Translations under genes and position numbers: made by a program
DNA from: an uncultured Ruminococcus sp.
Lineage (GTDB): Bacteria; Bacillota; Clostridia; Oscillospirales; Ruminococcaceae
Assembly (NCBI GenBank): GCA_910584195.1
Contig: CAJTYV010000009.1
Location: 47,809 to 111,808 of the forward strand
Direction of reading: 5' to 3'
Length of the DNA: 64,000 bases
Shown: one piece after another, positions 51,269 to 59,302 of the stretch
Numbering within the stretch: the first letter of the stretch is position 1
Layout of the letters: each line of letters starts with the position of its first letter
Notes under the pieces: model-generated
What the model saw: only the letters and a program-made list of their open reading frames with translations
The model's database searches: none
What the model was told of the DNA's origin: nothing

Positions 51269-52131
51269 ATTTCGTCCTCTTTCTTAAACGATTCCGGAAC
51301 TGTCACACATTTTACGGCGAAATATCCGGCTTTTTTCAGTGATTCGGCACATTCCTCCGCTTTTTCCTCCGTTTCAAAAATGCCGAAAACCGCCGAGCCG
51401 CTTCCTGTCATGCATGCAGCTCCTGCACCGAACAAGATCATTCGCTCCTTGATGTCTCTCACCTCGCTGATATTTACGGCGGATTCAAACAAATTTCCGA
51501 TATACTTATAAACCTCCGACTGCGACTCTGCCATTACCCTCGCAAGACCTCCGGCATCAGGATGCTGCGGATTTTTCAGCTCGTCTATAGCCTTATACGC
51601 TTCGGCTGTCGAAACGCCCTCTTTTCCCTTTGCAATTACAAGTATTTTTCCCGAATAATCGGAAATTTTACTGGTTTTCTCACCGATTCCCGTGACGTAA
51701 GCCGTACCGCCTATGAGGAAAAACGGTACGTCCGCACCGAGCTTTTCAGGCGTTGAATAGCTTTTCCCCGTAAGCTCCGAAAGACAGTACAAAACTGCCG
51801 CTGCATCGGTACTTCCGCCGCCCATTCCTGCCTGAGACGGTATTCCCTTTTTTATATGTATACGGCAGCCTGCGTCAAGAGCGTTTTCCGCCAAAAACTC
51901 ACGCGCCGCCTTATACGCGATATTGCGCTCATCGCACGGTATGGGATCTGCTGAAACAAATCTTTCGGGAACTTCGCAGCTAAGTTCTATACCGCTTTCC
52001 GTCAGTTCCACTGTGACCTCATCGTAAATTCCGACAGTCTGAAAAACGCTTTCAATGGAATGATAACCATTCGGAAGCCTGCCGGTCACATCAAGCGCAA
52101 GGTTGATCTTTGCAGCCGTCTTAACTCTCAT
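51265..52131 (-). CDS. ispE: 4-diphosphocytidyl-2-C-methyl-D-erythritol kinase
   Basis: 288 aa GHMP kinase of the MEP pathway, the same pathway as IspH at 8422. KTAAKINLALDVTGRLPNGYH, ATP-binding PSQAGMGGGSTDAAAVL and LGADVPFFLIGGTA motifs are intact. GGAGG lies in the last codons of the upstream aminotransferase; 11-base overlap with it. Confidence 0.95.
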   Translation of the reverse strand: MRVKTAAKINLALDVTGRLPNGYHSIESVFQTVGIYDEVTVELTESGIELSCEVPERFVSADPIPCDERNIAYKAAREFLAENALDAGCRIHIKKGIPSQAGMGGGSTDAAAVLYCLSELTGKSYSTPEKLGADVPFFLIGGTAYVTGIGEKTSKISDYSGKILVIAKGKEGVSTAEAYKAIDELKNPQHPDAGGLARVMAESQSEVYKYIGNLFESAVNISEVRDIKERMILFGAGAACMTGSGSAVFGIFETEEKAEECAESLKKAGYFAVKCVTVPESFKKEDEI

Positions 52132-53308
52132 TTTTCTCAGCCTCCAAGCGTCTCAGGAAATCCTCGATACGGCTCATGGCTTCCATAAGATGTTTCAGAG
52201 AATACGCATAAGATATGCGTATATAACCCTCTCCCGATTCACCGAAAGCGCTTCCCGGAACAACGGCAACTTTCTCCTCAAACAGCAGTCTTTCGCAGAA
52301 TTCCTCGCTGGTCAGTCCGGTACTTCTGATACACGGGAACACATAAAACGCTCCTTCCGGATTAAAACAGGACAGTCCAATCCTGTTGAATTCACTTACA
52401 AGATAGCGGCGGCGTATATTGTATTCGTCAACCATTTTCGCTATCTCGGAATCGCAGGAATTAAGCGCCTCGATAGCCGCGTTCTGGCTTATATATGGAC
52501 TGCACATTATCCCGTACTGGTGTATCTTGAATATCTGATGCACTATCGGCTCCGGAGCTGCCACATACCCCAGTCTCCAGCCGGTCATGGCATATGCTTT
52601 AGAAAAACCGTTGACATATATAGTACGTTCCGCCATATCGGGCAGTTCGATTATTGAACAGTGACGTCTGCCGTATGTAAGCTCAGAGTAAATTTCATCG
52701 GACAACACCATAATGTTAGTATCGCGGAGAAATTCAGCAATCGGCTCTAAGTCCTCCTTTGTCATGATAGCTCCCGTAGGATTATTAGGAAACGGAAGTA
52801 TCAGGAGCTTGGTACGTTCGGTTACTTTGCTTTTAAGATCGTCAACCGTAAGCTTAAAATTGTTTTCTATCCTTGTCGGTACCGGTACGGCAGCTCCGCC
52901 CATAAGTTCTACCAAAGGCGCATAGCAAACAAAACACGGCTCTACGATGAGAACCTCGTCGCCGGGGTCGATAATTCCTCTTACAGCAAGGTCGATAGCT
53001 TCCGAACCGCCAACGGTAACGATTATTTCAGAATCAGCGTTATATGTTACTCCGTGTTTTTTCTCAATATGCTTTGAAAGCGCCTTTCTCAAAGGAGCTA
53101 TTCCAAGATTCGGACCGTAAACGATATGTCTCCGTTCCAGAACTTGTATTGCCGCCTTACGTATAACCCACGGCGTAGAAAAATCGGGTTCGCCTACGCC
53201 AAGAGAAATCACCCCCTCCATAGTTGCTGCAATATCAAAGAACTTTCGTATTCCGGAGGGTTTGATATTCTTTATTTTATTTGAAAGAACCTTATCATAA
53301 TCTATCAC
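52121..53308 (-). CDS. Class I/II aminotransferase (AspAT-like)
   Basis: 395 aa PLP enzyme. VISLGVGEPDFSTP, FPNNPTGAI, LSDEIYSELTY, PLP Lys in GFSKAYAMTGWRLG, and late GEGYIRISYA (Arg for carboxylate). Substrate likely an aspartate, alanine or aromatic amino acid; the Lrp gene immediately upstream (2-base gap) suggests amino-acid control. GTG start at 53308. Confidence 0.92.
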   Translation of the reverse strand: MIDYDKVLSNKIKNIKPSGIRKFFDIAATMEGVISLGVGEPDFSTPWVIRKAAIQVLERRHIVYGPNLGIAPLRKALSKHIEKKHGVTYNADSEIIVTVGGSEAIDLAVRGIIDPGDEVLIVEPCFVCYAPLVELMGGAAVPVPTRIENNFKLTVDDLKSKVTERTKLLILPFPNNPTGAIMTKEDLEPIAEFLRDTNIMVLSDEIYSELTYGRRHCSIIELPDMAERTIYVNGFSKAYAMTGWRLGYVAAPEPIVHQIFKIHQYGIMCSPYISQNAAIEALNSCDSEIAKMVDEYNIRRRYLVSEFNRIGLSCFNPEGAFYVFPCIRSTGLTSEEFCERLLFEEKVAVVPGSAFGESGEGYIRISYAYSLKHLMEAMSRIEDFLRRLEAEKNES

Positions 53309-53310
53309 TT

Positions 53311-53790
53311 TTAACCCAATCCCCTTTCATCGGTATCATCATCATCGATAAAAATACCTTTTTCCTTGTACTTTTTGAGAAGGAAATGAGTAGACGTAGA
53401 CAAAACGCCGTCAATCGTCGCAAGTCTTTCCGAAACAAAAAATGCAACATCTTTAAGAGTGCTTCCCTTGACTTCCACCGACAAATCATATGCGCCCGAG
53501 GACATAAGACTTACGCTCTCAACCTCATCGTACATCATTATAGTTTTCGCAATATCGTCAAATCCGCAGTCGCGCTGCGGAGTAACTTTAAGCTGTATAG
53601 TGGCATATACTGTTGTACTGTCAAACTTTTCATCATTCAATATGACGCTGTATCCTCTGATAATTCCCGCTTCTTCAAGTTCGCGTATCTCAGCTGCCGC
53701 CTCCTCGGGAGCAATCCCGAGCATTTCACCCATAGCAGTATTTGAAATGCGGGCATTTTGCTGTAAAATTCCGATAATTTCGTTTTTCAT
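53311..53790 (-). CDS. Lrp/AsnC family transcriptional regulator
   Basis: 159 aa. N-terminal HTH (about 1-55: ILQQNARISNTAMGEMLGI, REL.EAGIIRGY) and C-terminal RAM ligand domain (about 65-145). Senses an amino acid and likely controls the downstream aminotransferase-ispE-rhomboid genes with which it is co-transcribed. ATG 53790 with AAAGGA; a slightly longer start at 53808 is possible. Confidence 0.9.
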   Translation of the reverse strand: MKNEIIGILQQNARISNTAMGEMLGIAPEEAAAEIRELEEAGIIRGYSVILNDEKFDSTTVYATIQLKVTPQRDCGFDDIAKTIMMYDEVESVSLMSSGAYDLSVEVKGSTLKDVAFFVSERLATIDGVLSTSTHFLLKKYKEKGIFIDDDDTDERGLG

Positions 53791-53909
53791 AGTGCAATTT
53801 CCTTTCATTCATGCAAATCAATTTTATTATGCCGTACTATGTGATGAACAGAGATCAGCGTCCCCTGACAAAATGCCTCATGGGTAAAATTGATTTGTGT
53901 GTGATAGCT

Positions 53910-54752
53910 TTAGATTTTTATAAAGTTAGGTTTTCTGTTTTTGAAATAGCAGACATGATCGAAGCCGGCAAGTTTTGCGATCTCCGTACCGTCTGCGATA
54001 TTCGAGCCGAGGTCGGCGACTTTATGAGCGTCCGAGCCTATGGAGATAACTTCTCCGCCAACTTCCCTGAACATCTTTACGTATTTCAGCGACGGGAACG
54101 GACTTCCGTAGCCCTGTCTGATACCGGAAGTATTTATTTCGATACCCTTTCCGTTTTCGGCGAGAGTTTTCAGGCTGTCATAAATAATATCCTCATACGG
54201 CGTGAAATCGGGTTCGATATCGTGGCGTATCTTCATATATCTGCCGCAGTAGGTGAGATGACCTAAAACGTCGAATTTTCCCCATTTGCAGAGTTCGCTT
54301 ATCTCCAAAAAGTAACTTTCGAGAAGCTTATGGAGTTCGTCGGAAGTCATGTTGCGGTAATTTATGTAGAAAAAGTCGGGAGCGTTTCGTATCTGATGAA
54401 TGGAGGCGATAATGAAGTCAAGACGAGAGTCGGCGGCAACTTTTTCGGCGATTTCGAGATCGTGTACAGCCTGACCGAGTTCAGTTCCGCAAATAAGATC
54501 AAATCCGTCGAATCTTTCTTTAAGAGCGGTAACTGCCGAGACGGAGGATTCAAAATCAGCGGCGTAGTTAAAATATTCGAAAAATTCCGTATTGGCGTAA
54601 TGTTCTTTCGGATACCAGCAGTTGCATTCGCAGTGGTCTGTTACCGCGTATGCCGCAAGTCCCAGTTCTCTTGCACGTTCTATCATACCATTAATATCAG
54701 CCTCTGAATCCATAGAATACTGCGTATGTGTATGGCAGTCAATAAGAGCCAT
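53910..54752 (-). CDS. PHP-domain histidinol-phosphatase (HisJ-like)
   Basis: 280 aa. IDCHTHTQYSMDSEA, AVTDHCECNCWYP, GTELGQ, FIIASIHQI, DVLGHLTYCGRY and ISIGSDAHKV carry the PHP metal ligands. HisJ-type enzymes hydrolyse histidinol phosphate; without other his genes here the substrate is not certain. ATG 54752 with AGGGGATG. Confidence 0.9.
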   Translation of the reverse strand: MALIDCHTHTQYSMDSEADINGMIERARELGLAAYAVTDHCECNCWYPKEHYANTEFFEYFNYAADFESSVSAVTALKERFDGFDLICGTELGQAVHDLEIAEKVAADSRLDFIIASIHQIRNAPDFFYINYRNMTSDELHKLLESYFLEISELCKWGKFDVLGHLTYCGRYMKIRHDIEPDFTPYEDIIYDSLKTLAENGKGIEINTSGIRQGYGSPFPSLKYVKMFREVGGEVISIGSDAHKVADLGSNIADGTEIAKLAGFDHVCYFKNRKPNFIKI

Positions 54753-54785
54753 TAAAATCATCCCCTGTTAATTCAATATGTAATC

Positions 54786-54814
54786 ATTATACCATATTAT
54801 GAAGAAAATATCAA
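54786..54814 (-). promoter_or_regulatory. Promoter of the PHP gene
   Basis: Minus strand TTGATA (54809-54814), 17 bp T-rich spacer ending TATGG, TATAAT (54786-54791). The -10 lies ~35 bases before ATG 54752. Confidence 0.75.
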
Positions 54815-54882
54815 CAGGCGCGGAGAGAATTTCGGAATTTTATTTTTTCAGCGTGAACATGAATGCAGCGACACGCTGCTTA

Positions 54883-55043
54883 GAACTTGTGTTCATAGGA
54901 TTTATGCGTGGATTTTCGAGCATAATTTTACCAAGAGCAAGGCGAAAAAGCGAAAGCATACTGCCGTATGGTGAGTTTTTTCAACGCAGCTATCGGTAAA
55001 ATTTGCCGAAAAGACGCGTGCAATATCCTATGAACACAAGCTC
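54883..55043. mobile_element. Palindromic MITE-like element, copy 3 (161 bp)
   Basis: Ends GAACTTGTGTTCATAGGAT / ATCCTATGAACACAAGCTC, one mismatch, flanked by TTA on both sides (54880-54882, 55044-55046). Same architecture and centre (GCATAC-TGCC-GTATG) as copy 1, so the family is ~160 bp with ends beginning GARCYTG. Inserted between the PHP promoter and the mirror-image promoter pair. Confidence 0.85.
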
Positions 55044-55130
55044 TTATACCATATTAGTTTCAAAATTGCAACAGACGAGGAAATAATTTTTATATACCCT
55101 GTTGCAATTTTGAATCCGATATGATATAAT
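55043..55130. promoter_or_regulatory. Mirror-image divergent promoter pair
   Basis: 16-bp arms TTCAAAATTGCAACAG (55059-55074) / CTGTTGCAATTTTGAA (55099-55114). Plus strand: TTGCAA (55102-55107), 17 bp, TATAAT (55125-55130) for the ACT-UPF0210 operon. Minus strand: TTGCAA, 17 bp, TATAAG (55043-55048), firing toward the MITE and PHP gene. Each arm contains one -35 box. Confidence 0.7.
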
Positions 55131-55180
55131 ATTAAAAGGTGTATTTTTGAATTTACAGATCCAAAAACGGAGGTATTTTT

Positions 55181-55450
55181 ATGAGAGCTGTAGTAACAGT
55201 AATAGGTAAGGATAATGTTGGCATTCTTCATAAAGTGAGCGGAGTTTGTTCCGATATGGGCGCAAACGTTATCGAAGTAACTCAGAGCGTTCTTCAGGAT
55301 ATGTTCGCTATGATAATGCTTGTGGATATTACCGATATGACTAAGGATTTTTCTCAGCTTGCAGACGATATGGCAAATCTCGGCGAAAAGCTCGGACTGT
55401 CAATACATACCATGCATGAGGATATTTTCAATTCAATGCATAATATATAA
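55181..55450 (+). CDS. ACT domain protein (UPF0237)
   Basis: 89 aa, a single ACT domain: MRAVVTVIGKDNVGILHKVS, GANVIEVTQSVLQDMFAMIM. UPF0237 proteins nearly always precede a UPF0210/DUF711 gene in Firmicutes, as here (27-base gap). Ligand probably an amino acid. GGAGG precedes ATG 55181. Confidence 0.92.
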   Translation: MRAVVTVIGKDNVGILHKVSGVCSDMGANVIEVTQSVLQDMFAMIMLVDITDMTKDFSQLADDMANLGEKLGLSIHTMHEDIFNSMHNI

Positions 55451-55477
55451 TCGTCTGCACAGAAAGGAATCTGCAAA

Positions 55478-56836
55478 ATGCTTAATGTATATAACATACT
55501 TGAAACAATACGAATGATTCAGGACGAATGCCTTGATATTCGTACTATTACCATGGGCATATCTCTTCTCGACTGCATAGATACCGACATAGACAAGGCA
55601 TGCGAAAAGGTGTACGGCAAAATAGTCACAAAGGCAGGAAATCTTGTATCCGTCGGTCAGCGCATAGAAAAAGAATACGGCATACCGATAGTTAATAAAC
55701 GTATTTCCGTTACCCCTATTTCTATGCTTGCAGCCGCATGCCCCAATGAAAATCCGGTGAAATTCGCAAAAGCTCTCCAAAGGGCGGCAGATACATGCGG
55801 AGTAAATTTCATAGGAGGCTATTCCGCGCTTGTACATAAAGGCTTTTCCGCAGGCGATGAAGCCCTTATCCGTTCTATTCCGGAAGCTCTTGACGTTACT
55901 CAGAATATCTGCTCATCGGTCAATATCGGTTCGACGAAATCCGGAATCAATATGGACGCCGTAAAGCTAATGGGACAAATAGTCAAGGAAACCGCCGAAA
56001 GAACTGCCGACCGCGATTGTATCGGCGCTGCAAAGCTTGTTGTTTTCTGCAATGCCGTTGAAGATAATCCGTTTATGGCAGGCGCTTTTCACGGCATAGG
56101 CGAACCCAACTGCGAAATTCATGTGGGCGTTTCGGGACCCGGAGTCGTCCGCTCTGCTCTCAGCAAATACCCGGACGCTTCAATAAACGAACTTGCAGAC
56201 ATTATAAAAAAGACAGCGTTCAAAATTACGCGTATGGGTCAGCTGGTCGGAGCAAGAGCGTCCGAATTGCTTGACGTGCCGTTCGGTATAGTTGATCTTT
56301 CACTCGCTCCCACTCCCGCTGTCGGCGACAGCGTAGCTCATATTCTTGAAGAAATGGGTCTTGAAATGTGCGGAACTCATGGCACTACGGCATGTCTCGC
56401 TATGCTGAACGATGCCGTTAAAAAAGGCGGCGTTATGGCTTCATCAACAGTCGGCGGACTTTCGGGAGCGTTTATTCCTGTTTCAGAGGACGCAGGAATG
56501 ATAGACGCTGCGGTTGCAGGAGTTCTGAGTCTTGAAAAGCTTGAAGCCATGACAGCAGTTTGCTCTGTCGGTCTCGATATGATAGTTGTCCCCGGCAGCA
56601 TATCCCCCGAAACAATTTCAGCCATTATTGCAGACGAAGCCGCTATAGGTATGGTCAACACAAAAACAACGGCTGTCCGTCTTATCCCCGCTGTAGGCAA
56701 AAAGGAGGGAGAAACGCTGGAATTCGGCGGACTTCTCGGAAGCGGCCCTGTTATGCCTATCAAGGAAAAATCATCTGCTAAGTTTATTAATCGCGGCGGA
56801 CGCATTCCTGCTCCGATGCATAGTTTAAAAAATTAA
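55478..56836 (+). CDS. UPF0210 (DUF711) family protein
   Basis: 452 aa. Family pattern clear: IRMIQDECLDIRTITMGISLLDC at the start, VGIEKEYGIPIVNKRIS-like, and a pyruvate-formate-lyase-like fold. Function unknown although the pair with UPF0237 is strictly conserved. AGAAAGGA before ATG 55478. Co-transcribed with ACT and probably the phosphotransferase six bases downstream. Confidence 0.9.
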   Translation: MLNVYNILETIRMIQDECLDIRTITMGISLLDCIDTDIDKACEKVYGKIVTKAGNLVSVGQRIEKEYGIPIVNKRISVTPISMLAAACPNENPVKFAKALQRAADTCGVNFIGGYSALVHKGFSAGDEALIRSIPEALDVTQNICSSVNIGSTKSGINMDAVKLMGQIVKETAERTADRDCIGAAKLVVFCNAVEDNPFMAGAFHGIGEPNCEIHVGVSGPGVVRSALSKYPDASINELADIIKKTAFKITRMGQLVGARASELLDVPFGIVDLSLAPTPAVGDSVAHILEEMGLEMCGTHGTTACLAMLNDAVKKGGVMASSTVGGLSGAFIPVSEDAGMIDAAVAGVLSLEKLEAMTAVCSVGLDMIVVPGSISPETISAIIADEAAIGMVNTKTTAVRLIPAVGKKEGETLEFGGLLGSGPVMPIKEKSSAKFINRGGRIPAPMHSLKN

Positions 56837-56841
56837 TGTAA

Positions 56842-57720
56842 ATGAATAACTTTGACAATATCCTGAACCTTTTCGGACTTCCGAAAGCTTTGGAAATAAC
56901 TGAGCTAAAAAAAGGTCACAGCAACCGCACATATGATGTTAAAGGCAGCGGCGGACGATATATTCTTCAATCGCTTAACAAAAATATTTTCGAGTTCCCG
57001 CAAAGGATAATGAACAATATTTCGTCCATTGAAAGGGCGTTTGAGAAATATCCCGAAAGCGGCATTGAGATTCCGCACTATATTTACATTAACGGCAGGA
57101 ATTATACTGAGTATAACAATGAAGTTTGGCGTATTTACGAATATATCGAGGATTGCGCAGACGGTACAAAAAATTTTTTTGAGCAGGGTCTAACAGTCGG
57201 AACATTTCTTCGTATCGTAAATTCAGCAGATATTCGGTTTGAGGATTGTATGCCGCGGCTTCATAACTTTAACATTGACGGTTTACCGAAACGCAATATT
57301 CACGGCGACACAAAGTCGGACAATATTATTTTCGGAAAAAAAACAGCAATAATTGATTTTGACACCACTATGGTAAATCACGTTTGTGTAGATTACGGCG
57401 ATATGATCCGTTCAATTACCACAGATTCTTTTGATTTGAAAAGAATTTATGAAGCTACAAAAGGATTTGCTAATGGCGTTAACGGGCTTCTTACGTATGA
57501 TGAGATAAAGTCTCTGTATTTGGGTATCGTTCTTATAATTAAAGAACTCGCAAAACGTTATCATGAAGGCGTAAAAAATTTCCCTAACAAACCACCCGAA
57601 CAGTGTCTTGAAAGGGAAAAGAAGCTTATTTTACAGCTTGATGAATTTTACAGGCACGAAAACGAAATAATCAGCATTATCAATAATTGCTTCGGATATA
57701 AGGATAAAGAGCAGGAATGA
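56842..57720 (+). CDS. APH/choline-kinase-like phosphotransferase
   Basis: 292 aa. Kinase fold of the aminoglycoside-phosphotransferase superfamily: catalytic HGDTKSDN (about 155) and metal-binding IIDFDTTM. The N-terminal lobe GHSNRTYDVKGSGGRYILQ resembles N-acetylhexosamine 1-kinases (NahK) more than resistance enzymes. Substrate probably a sugar or amino-alcohol. Third gene of the ACT-UPF0210 unit; more A/T-rich than the upstream two. Confidence 0.85.
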   Translation: MNNFDNILNLFGLPKALEITELKKGHSNRTYDVKGSGGRYILQSLNKNIFEFPQRIMNNISSIERAFEKYPESGIEIPHYIYINGRNYTEYNNEVWRIYEYIEDCADGTKNFFEQGLTVGTFLRIVNSADIRFEDCMPRLHNFNIDGLPKRNIHGDTKSDNIIFGKKTAIIDFDTTMVNHVCVDYGDMIRSITTDSFDLKRIYEATKGFANGVNGLLTYDEIKSLYLGIVLIIKELAKRYHEGVKNFPNKPPEQCLEREKKLILQLDEFYRHENEIISIINNCFGYKDKEQE

Positions 57721-57721
57721 A

Positions 57722-57808
57722 TATAACCACAGACGATGTTCGCAAAATTTTAGCGATAACATTAGCAAGTTCATAGGCATCTTCTTTTTTGAAATGTCTG
57801 ATATTAAT
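57722..57808 (-). pseudogene. Truncated GNAT acetyltransferase remnant
   Basis: Minus strand, after AGGAGG with normal spacing, reads (ATT)NIRHFKKEDAYELANVIAKILRTSS, matching the N-terminus of clostridial GNAT proteins, then runs into the antisense of the phosphotransferase gene. The start codon position is ATT rather than ATG. Looks like the 5' stump of a deleted acetyltransferase gene. Confidence 0.45.
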
Positions 57809-57840
57809 TTTGTTTCCCTCCTGTGTTTTTTAATAATATT

Positions 57841-57874
57841 ACATCACCTCTGAATATCGGTTCAGAGGTGATGT
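57841..57874 (+). terminator. Terminator of ACT-UPF0210-phosphotransferase
   Basis: 14-bp stem ACATCACCTCTGAA/TTCAGAGGTGATGT, 6-base loop, then TTTTTT. On the minus strand the T tract is poor, so it mainly serves the plus-strand operon. Confidence 0.88.
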
Positions 57875-57894
57875 TTTTTACGATATGGATTTTG

Positions 57895-58962
57895 TTACTT
57901 TACTTCAATAGTCCAGCCGAAAGTATCTTCTATCTTGCCCCACTGGATACCGGTCATTGTATCATAGAGCATCTGTGAGATCTTTCCGATCTTATTGTCA
58001 TTGATCTCCATAACCTTGTCGTTCCACTTCAAATGACCGACAGGAGAAATTACTGCGGCTGTACCGGTGCCGAATACCTCTTCAAGCTTGCCTGCATCGT
58101 AAGCGTCGGAAATTTCCTGAATAGTGATACGTCTTTCCTCGACCTCGATACCCTTTGCCTTGCAGACTTCAATTGCGGATTTTCTTGTGATACCGGGGAG
58201 AATGCTGCCCTGAAGCATAGGTGTGACTACCTTGCCGTCAATCACGAAGAAGATATTCATAGCGCCGACTTCCTCGATATACTTCTGCTCAACGCCGTCA
58301 AGCCAGAGTACCTGAGAATAATTCTGCTTGTGAGCCTCGTCCTGACCGATAAGGGACGCTGCGTAGTTTCCGCCTGTCTTGGCAAATCCCATACCGCCTC
58401 TTACTGCACGGACGTACTTGCTCTCAACGTAGATATTTACAGGGTCAAGACCGCTCGCGTAATATGCGCCTGAGGGAGAAAGAATTATAATAAACAGATA
58501 ATGTTCGCCGGGCTTAACGCCGAGGAACGGATCGCAGGCAAAAATGAACGGACGGATATACAGGGACTCGCCGTCCTTTGAGGGTACCCAGTCCTTTTCA
58601 ACGCTAAGCAGCTCCATAAGGCACTGCATACCAAGTTCCTCGGGAAGTTCGGGAATAACGAGACGTTCGTTGGACTTGTTAAGTCTTTTGAAGTTCTCCT
58701 CGGGACGGAAAAGCTGAATCTTGCCCTCTGCGGTACGATATGCCTTAAGTCCCTCAAAAACCGTCTGACCGTAATGCAGACACATTGCGGCAGGTGAAAG
58801 CTCAATAGGAGCGTATGGCTTTATTTCAGGATCATGCCAGCCTTTTCCCTCGTCATAAGGCATTACCAGCATATAGTCAGTAAAAATATGTCCGAAGCCA
58901 AGCGCATCTCCGGGCTGCGGCTTTTTCTTCAAGGTTTCTGCTTTTGTAAATTTGATTTCCAT
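57895..58962 (-). CDS. ilvE: Branched-chain amino acid aminotransferase
   Basis: 355 aa, fold-type IV PLP enzyme of the long (BCAT1-like) class. Interconverts Val, Leu, Ile with their 2-oxo acids. HYGQTVFEGLKAYR, RPxxNFKRLNKS, IRPFIF, PLP Lys in VEQKYIEEVGAMN, and FGTGTAAVISPVG are intact. Preceded, 29 bases away, by a 48-aa small protein gene under the same promoter. Confidence 0.95.
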   Translation of the reverse strand: MEIKFTKAETLKKKPQPGDALGFGHIFTDYMLVMPYDEGKGWHDPEIKPYAPIELSPAAMCLHYGQTVFEGLKAYRTAEGKIQLFRPEENFKRLNKSNERLVIPELPEELGMQCLMELLSVEKDWVPSKDGESLYIRPFIFACDPFLGVKPGEHYLFIIILSPSGAYYASGLDPVNIYVESKYVRAVRGGMGFAKTGGNYAASLIGQDEAHKQNYSQVLWLDGVEQKYIEEVGAMNIFFVIDGKVVTPMLQGSILPGITRKSAIEVCKAKGIEVEERRITIQEISDAYDAGKLEEVFGTGTAAVISPVGHLKWNDKVMEINDNKIGKISQMLYDTMTGIQWGKIEDTFGWTIEVK

Positions 58963-58991
58963 TTTATATACCTTCTTTTATTTTAATATAA

Positions 58992-59138
58992 TCAGCAGTA
59001 TACATCTGCTCTGTTAGCGGAGAAATAGTTTTTTTCATAAATTTTTTTACATATCATCGTACCTGCGGCGGCTGCACCGATAAGCAGAACAGCGGCTGAA
59101 AGTGAAACGGTAAGAGCTAAAACAGCTTTTTTTGACAT
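58992..59138 (-). CDS. 48-aa single-TM small protein ahead of ilvE
   Basis: Starts MSKKAVLALTVSL and ends SANRADVYC; one hydrophobic segment (about residues 5-29) flanked by Lys, so a small inner-membrane protein of N-in type. Well-placed ribosome site ACGGAGG seven bases before ATG 59138. Promoter at 59230-59258 drives it and ilvE. About a quarter of its residues are Leu/Val/Ile, but the 29-base gap to ilvE has no room for an attenuator hairpin, so a leader-peptide role is unlikely. Confidence 0.7.
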   Translation of the reverse strand: MSKKAVLALTVSLSAAVLLIGAAAAGTMICKKIYEKNYFSANRADVYC

Positions 59139-59229
59139 AATTATAACCTCCGTAATTATATTCCGTCAGCAGACCTGTCCGACAGCTTATTCGCTGCCGA
59201 AACGTCCAGTATAAAATGCTTACATAATA

Positions 59230-59258
59230 ATTATATCACATCAGCTTAAAAATTGCAA
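59230..59258 (-). promoter_or_regulatory. Promoter of the small protein-ilvE operon
   Basis: Minus strand TTGCAA (59253-59258), 17-bp T-rich spacer ending TGTGA, TATAAT (59230-59235). Confidence 0.78.
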
Positions 59259-59302
59259 TAGGCGCAGGAATAATTTTCGTTTGATTTTTTCAGCAAATCA
59301 TT

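Noticed and set aside
58963..59138. Leader-peptide attenuator for ilvE
   Set aside because: The 29 bases between the small gene and ilvE contain no hairpin and no T tract.
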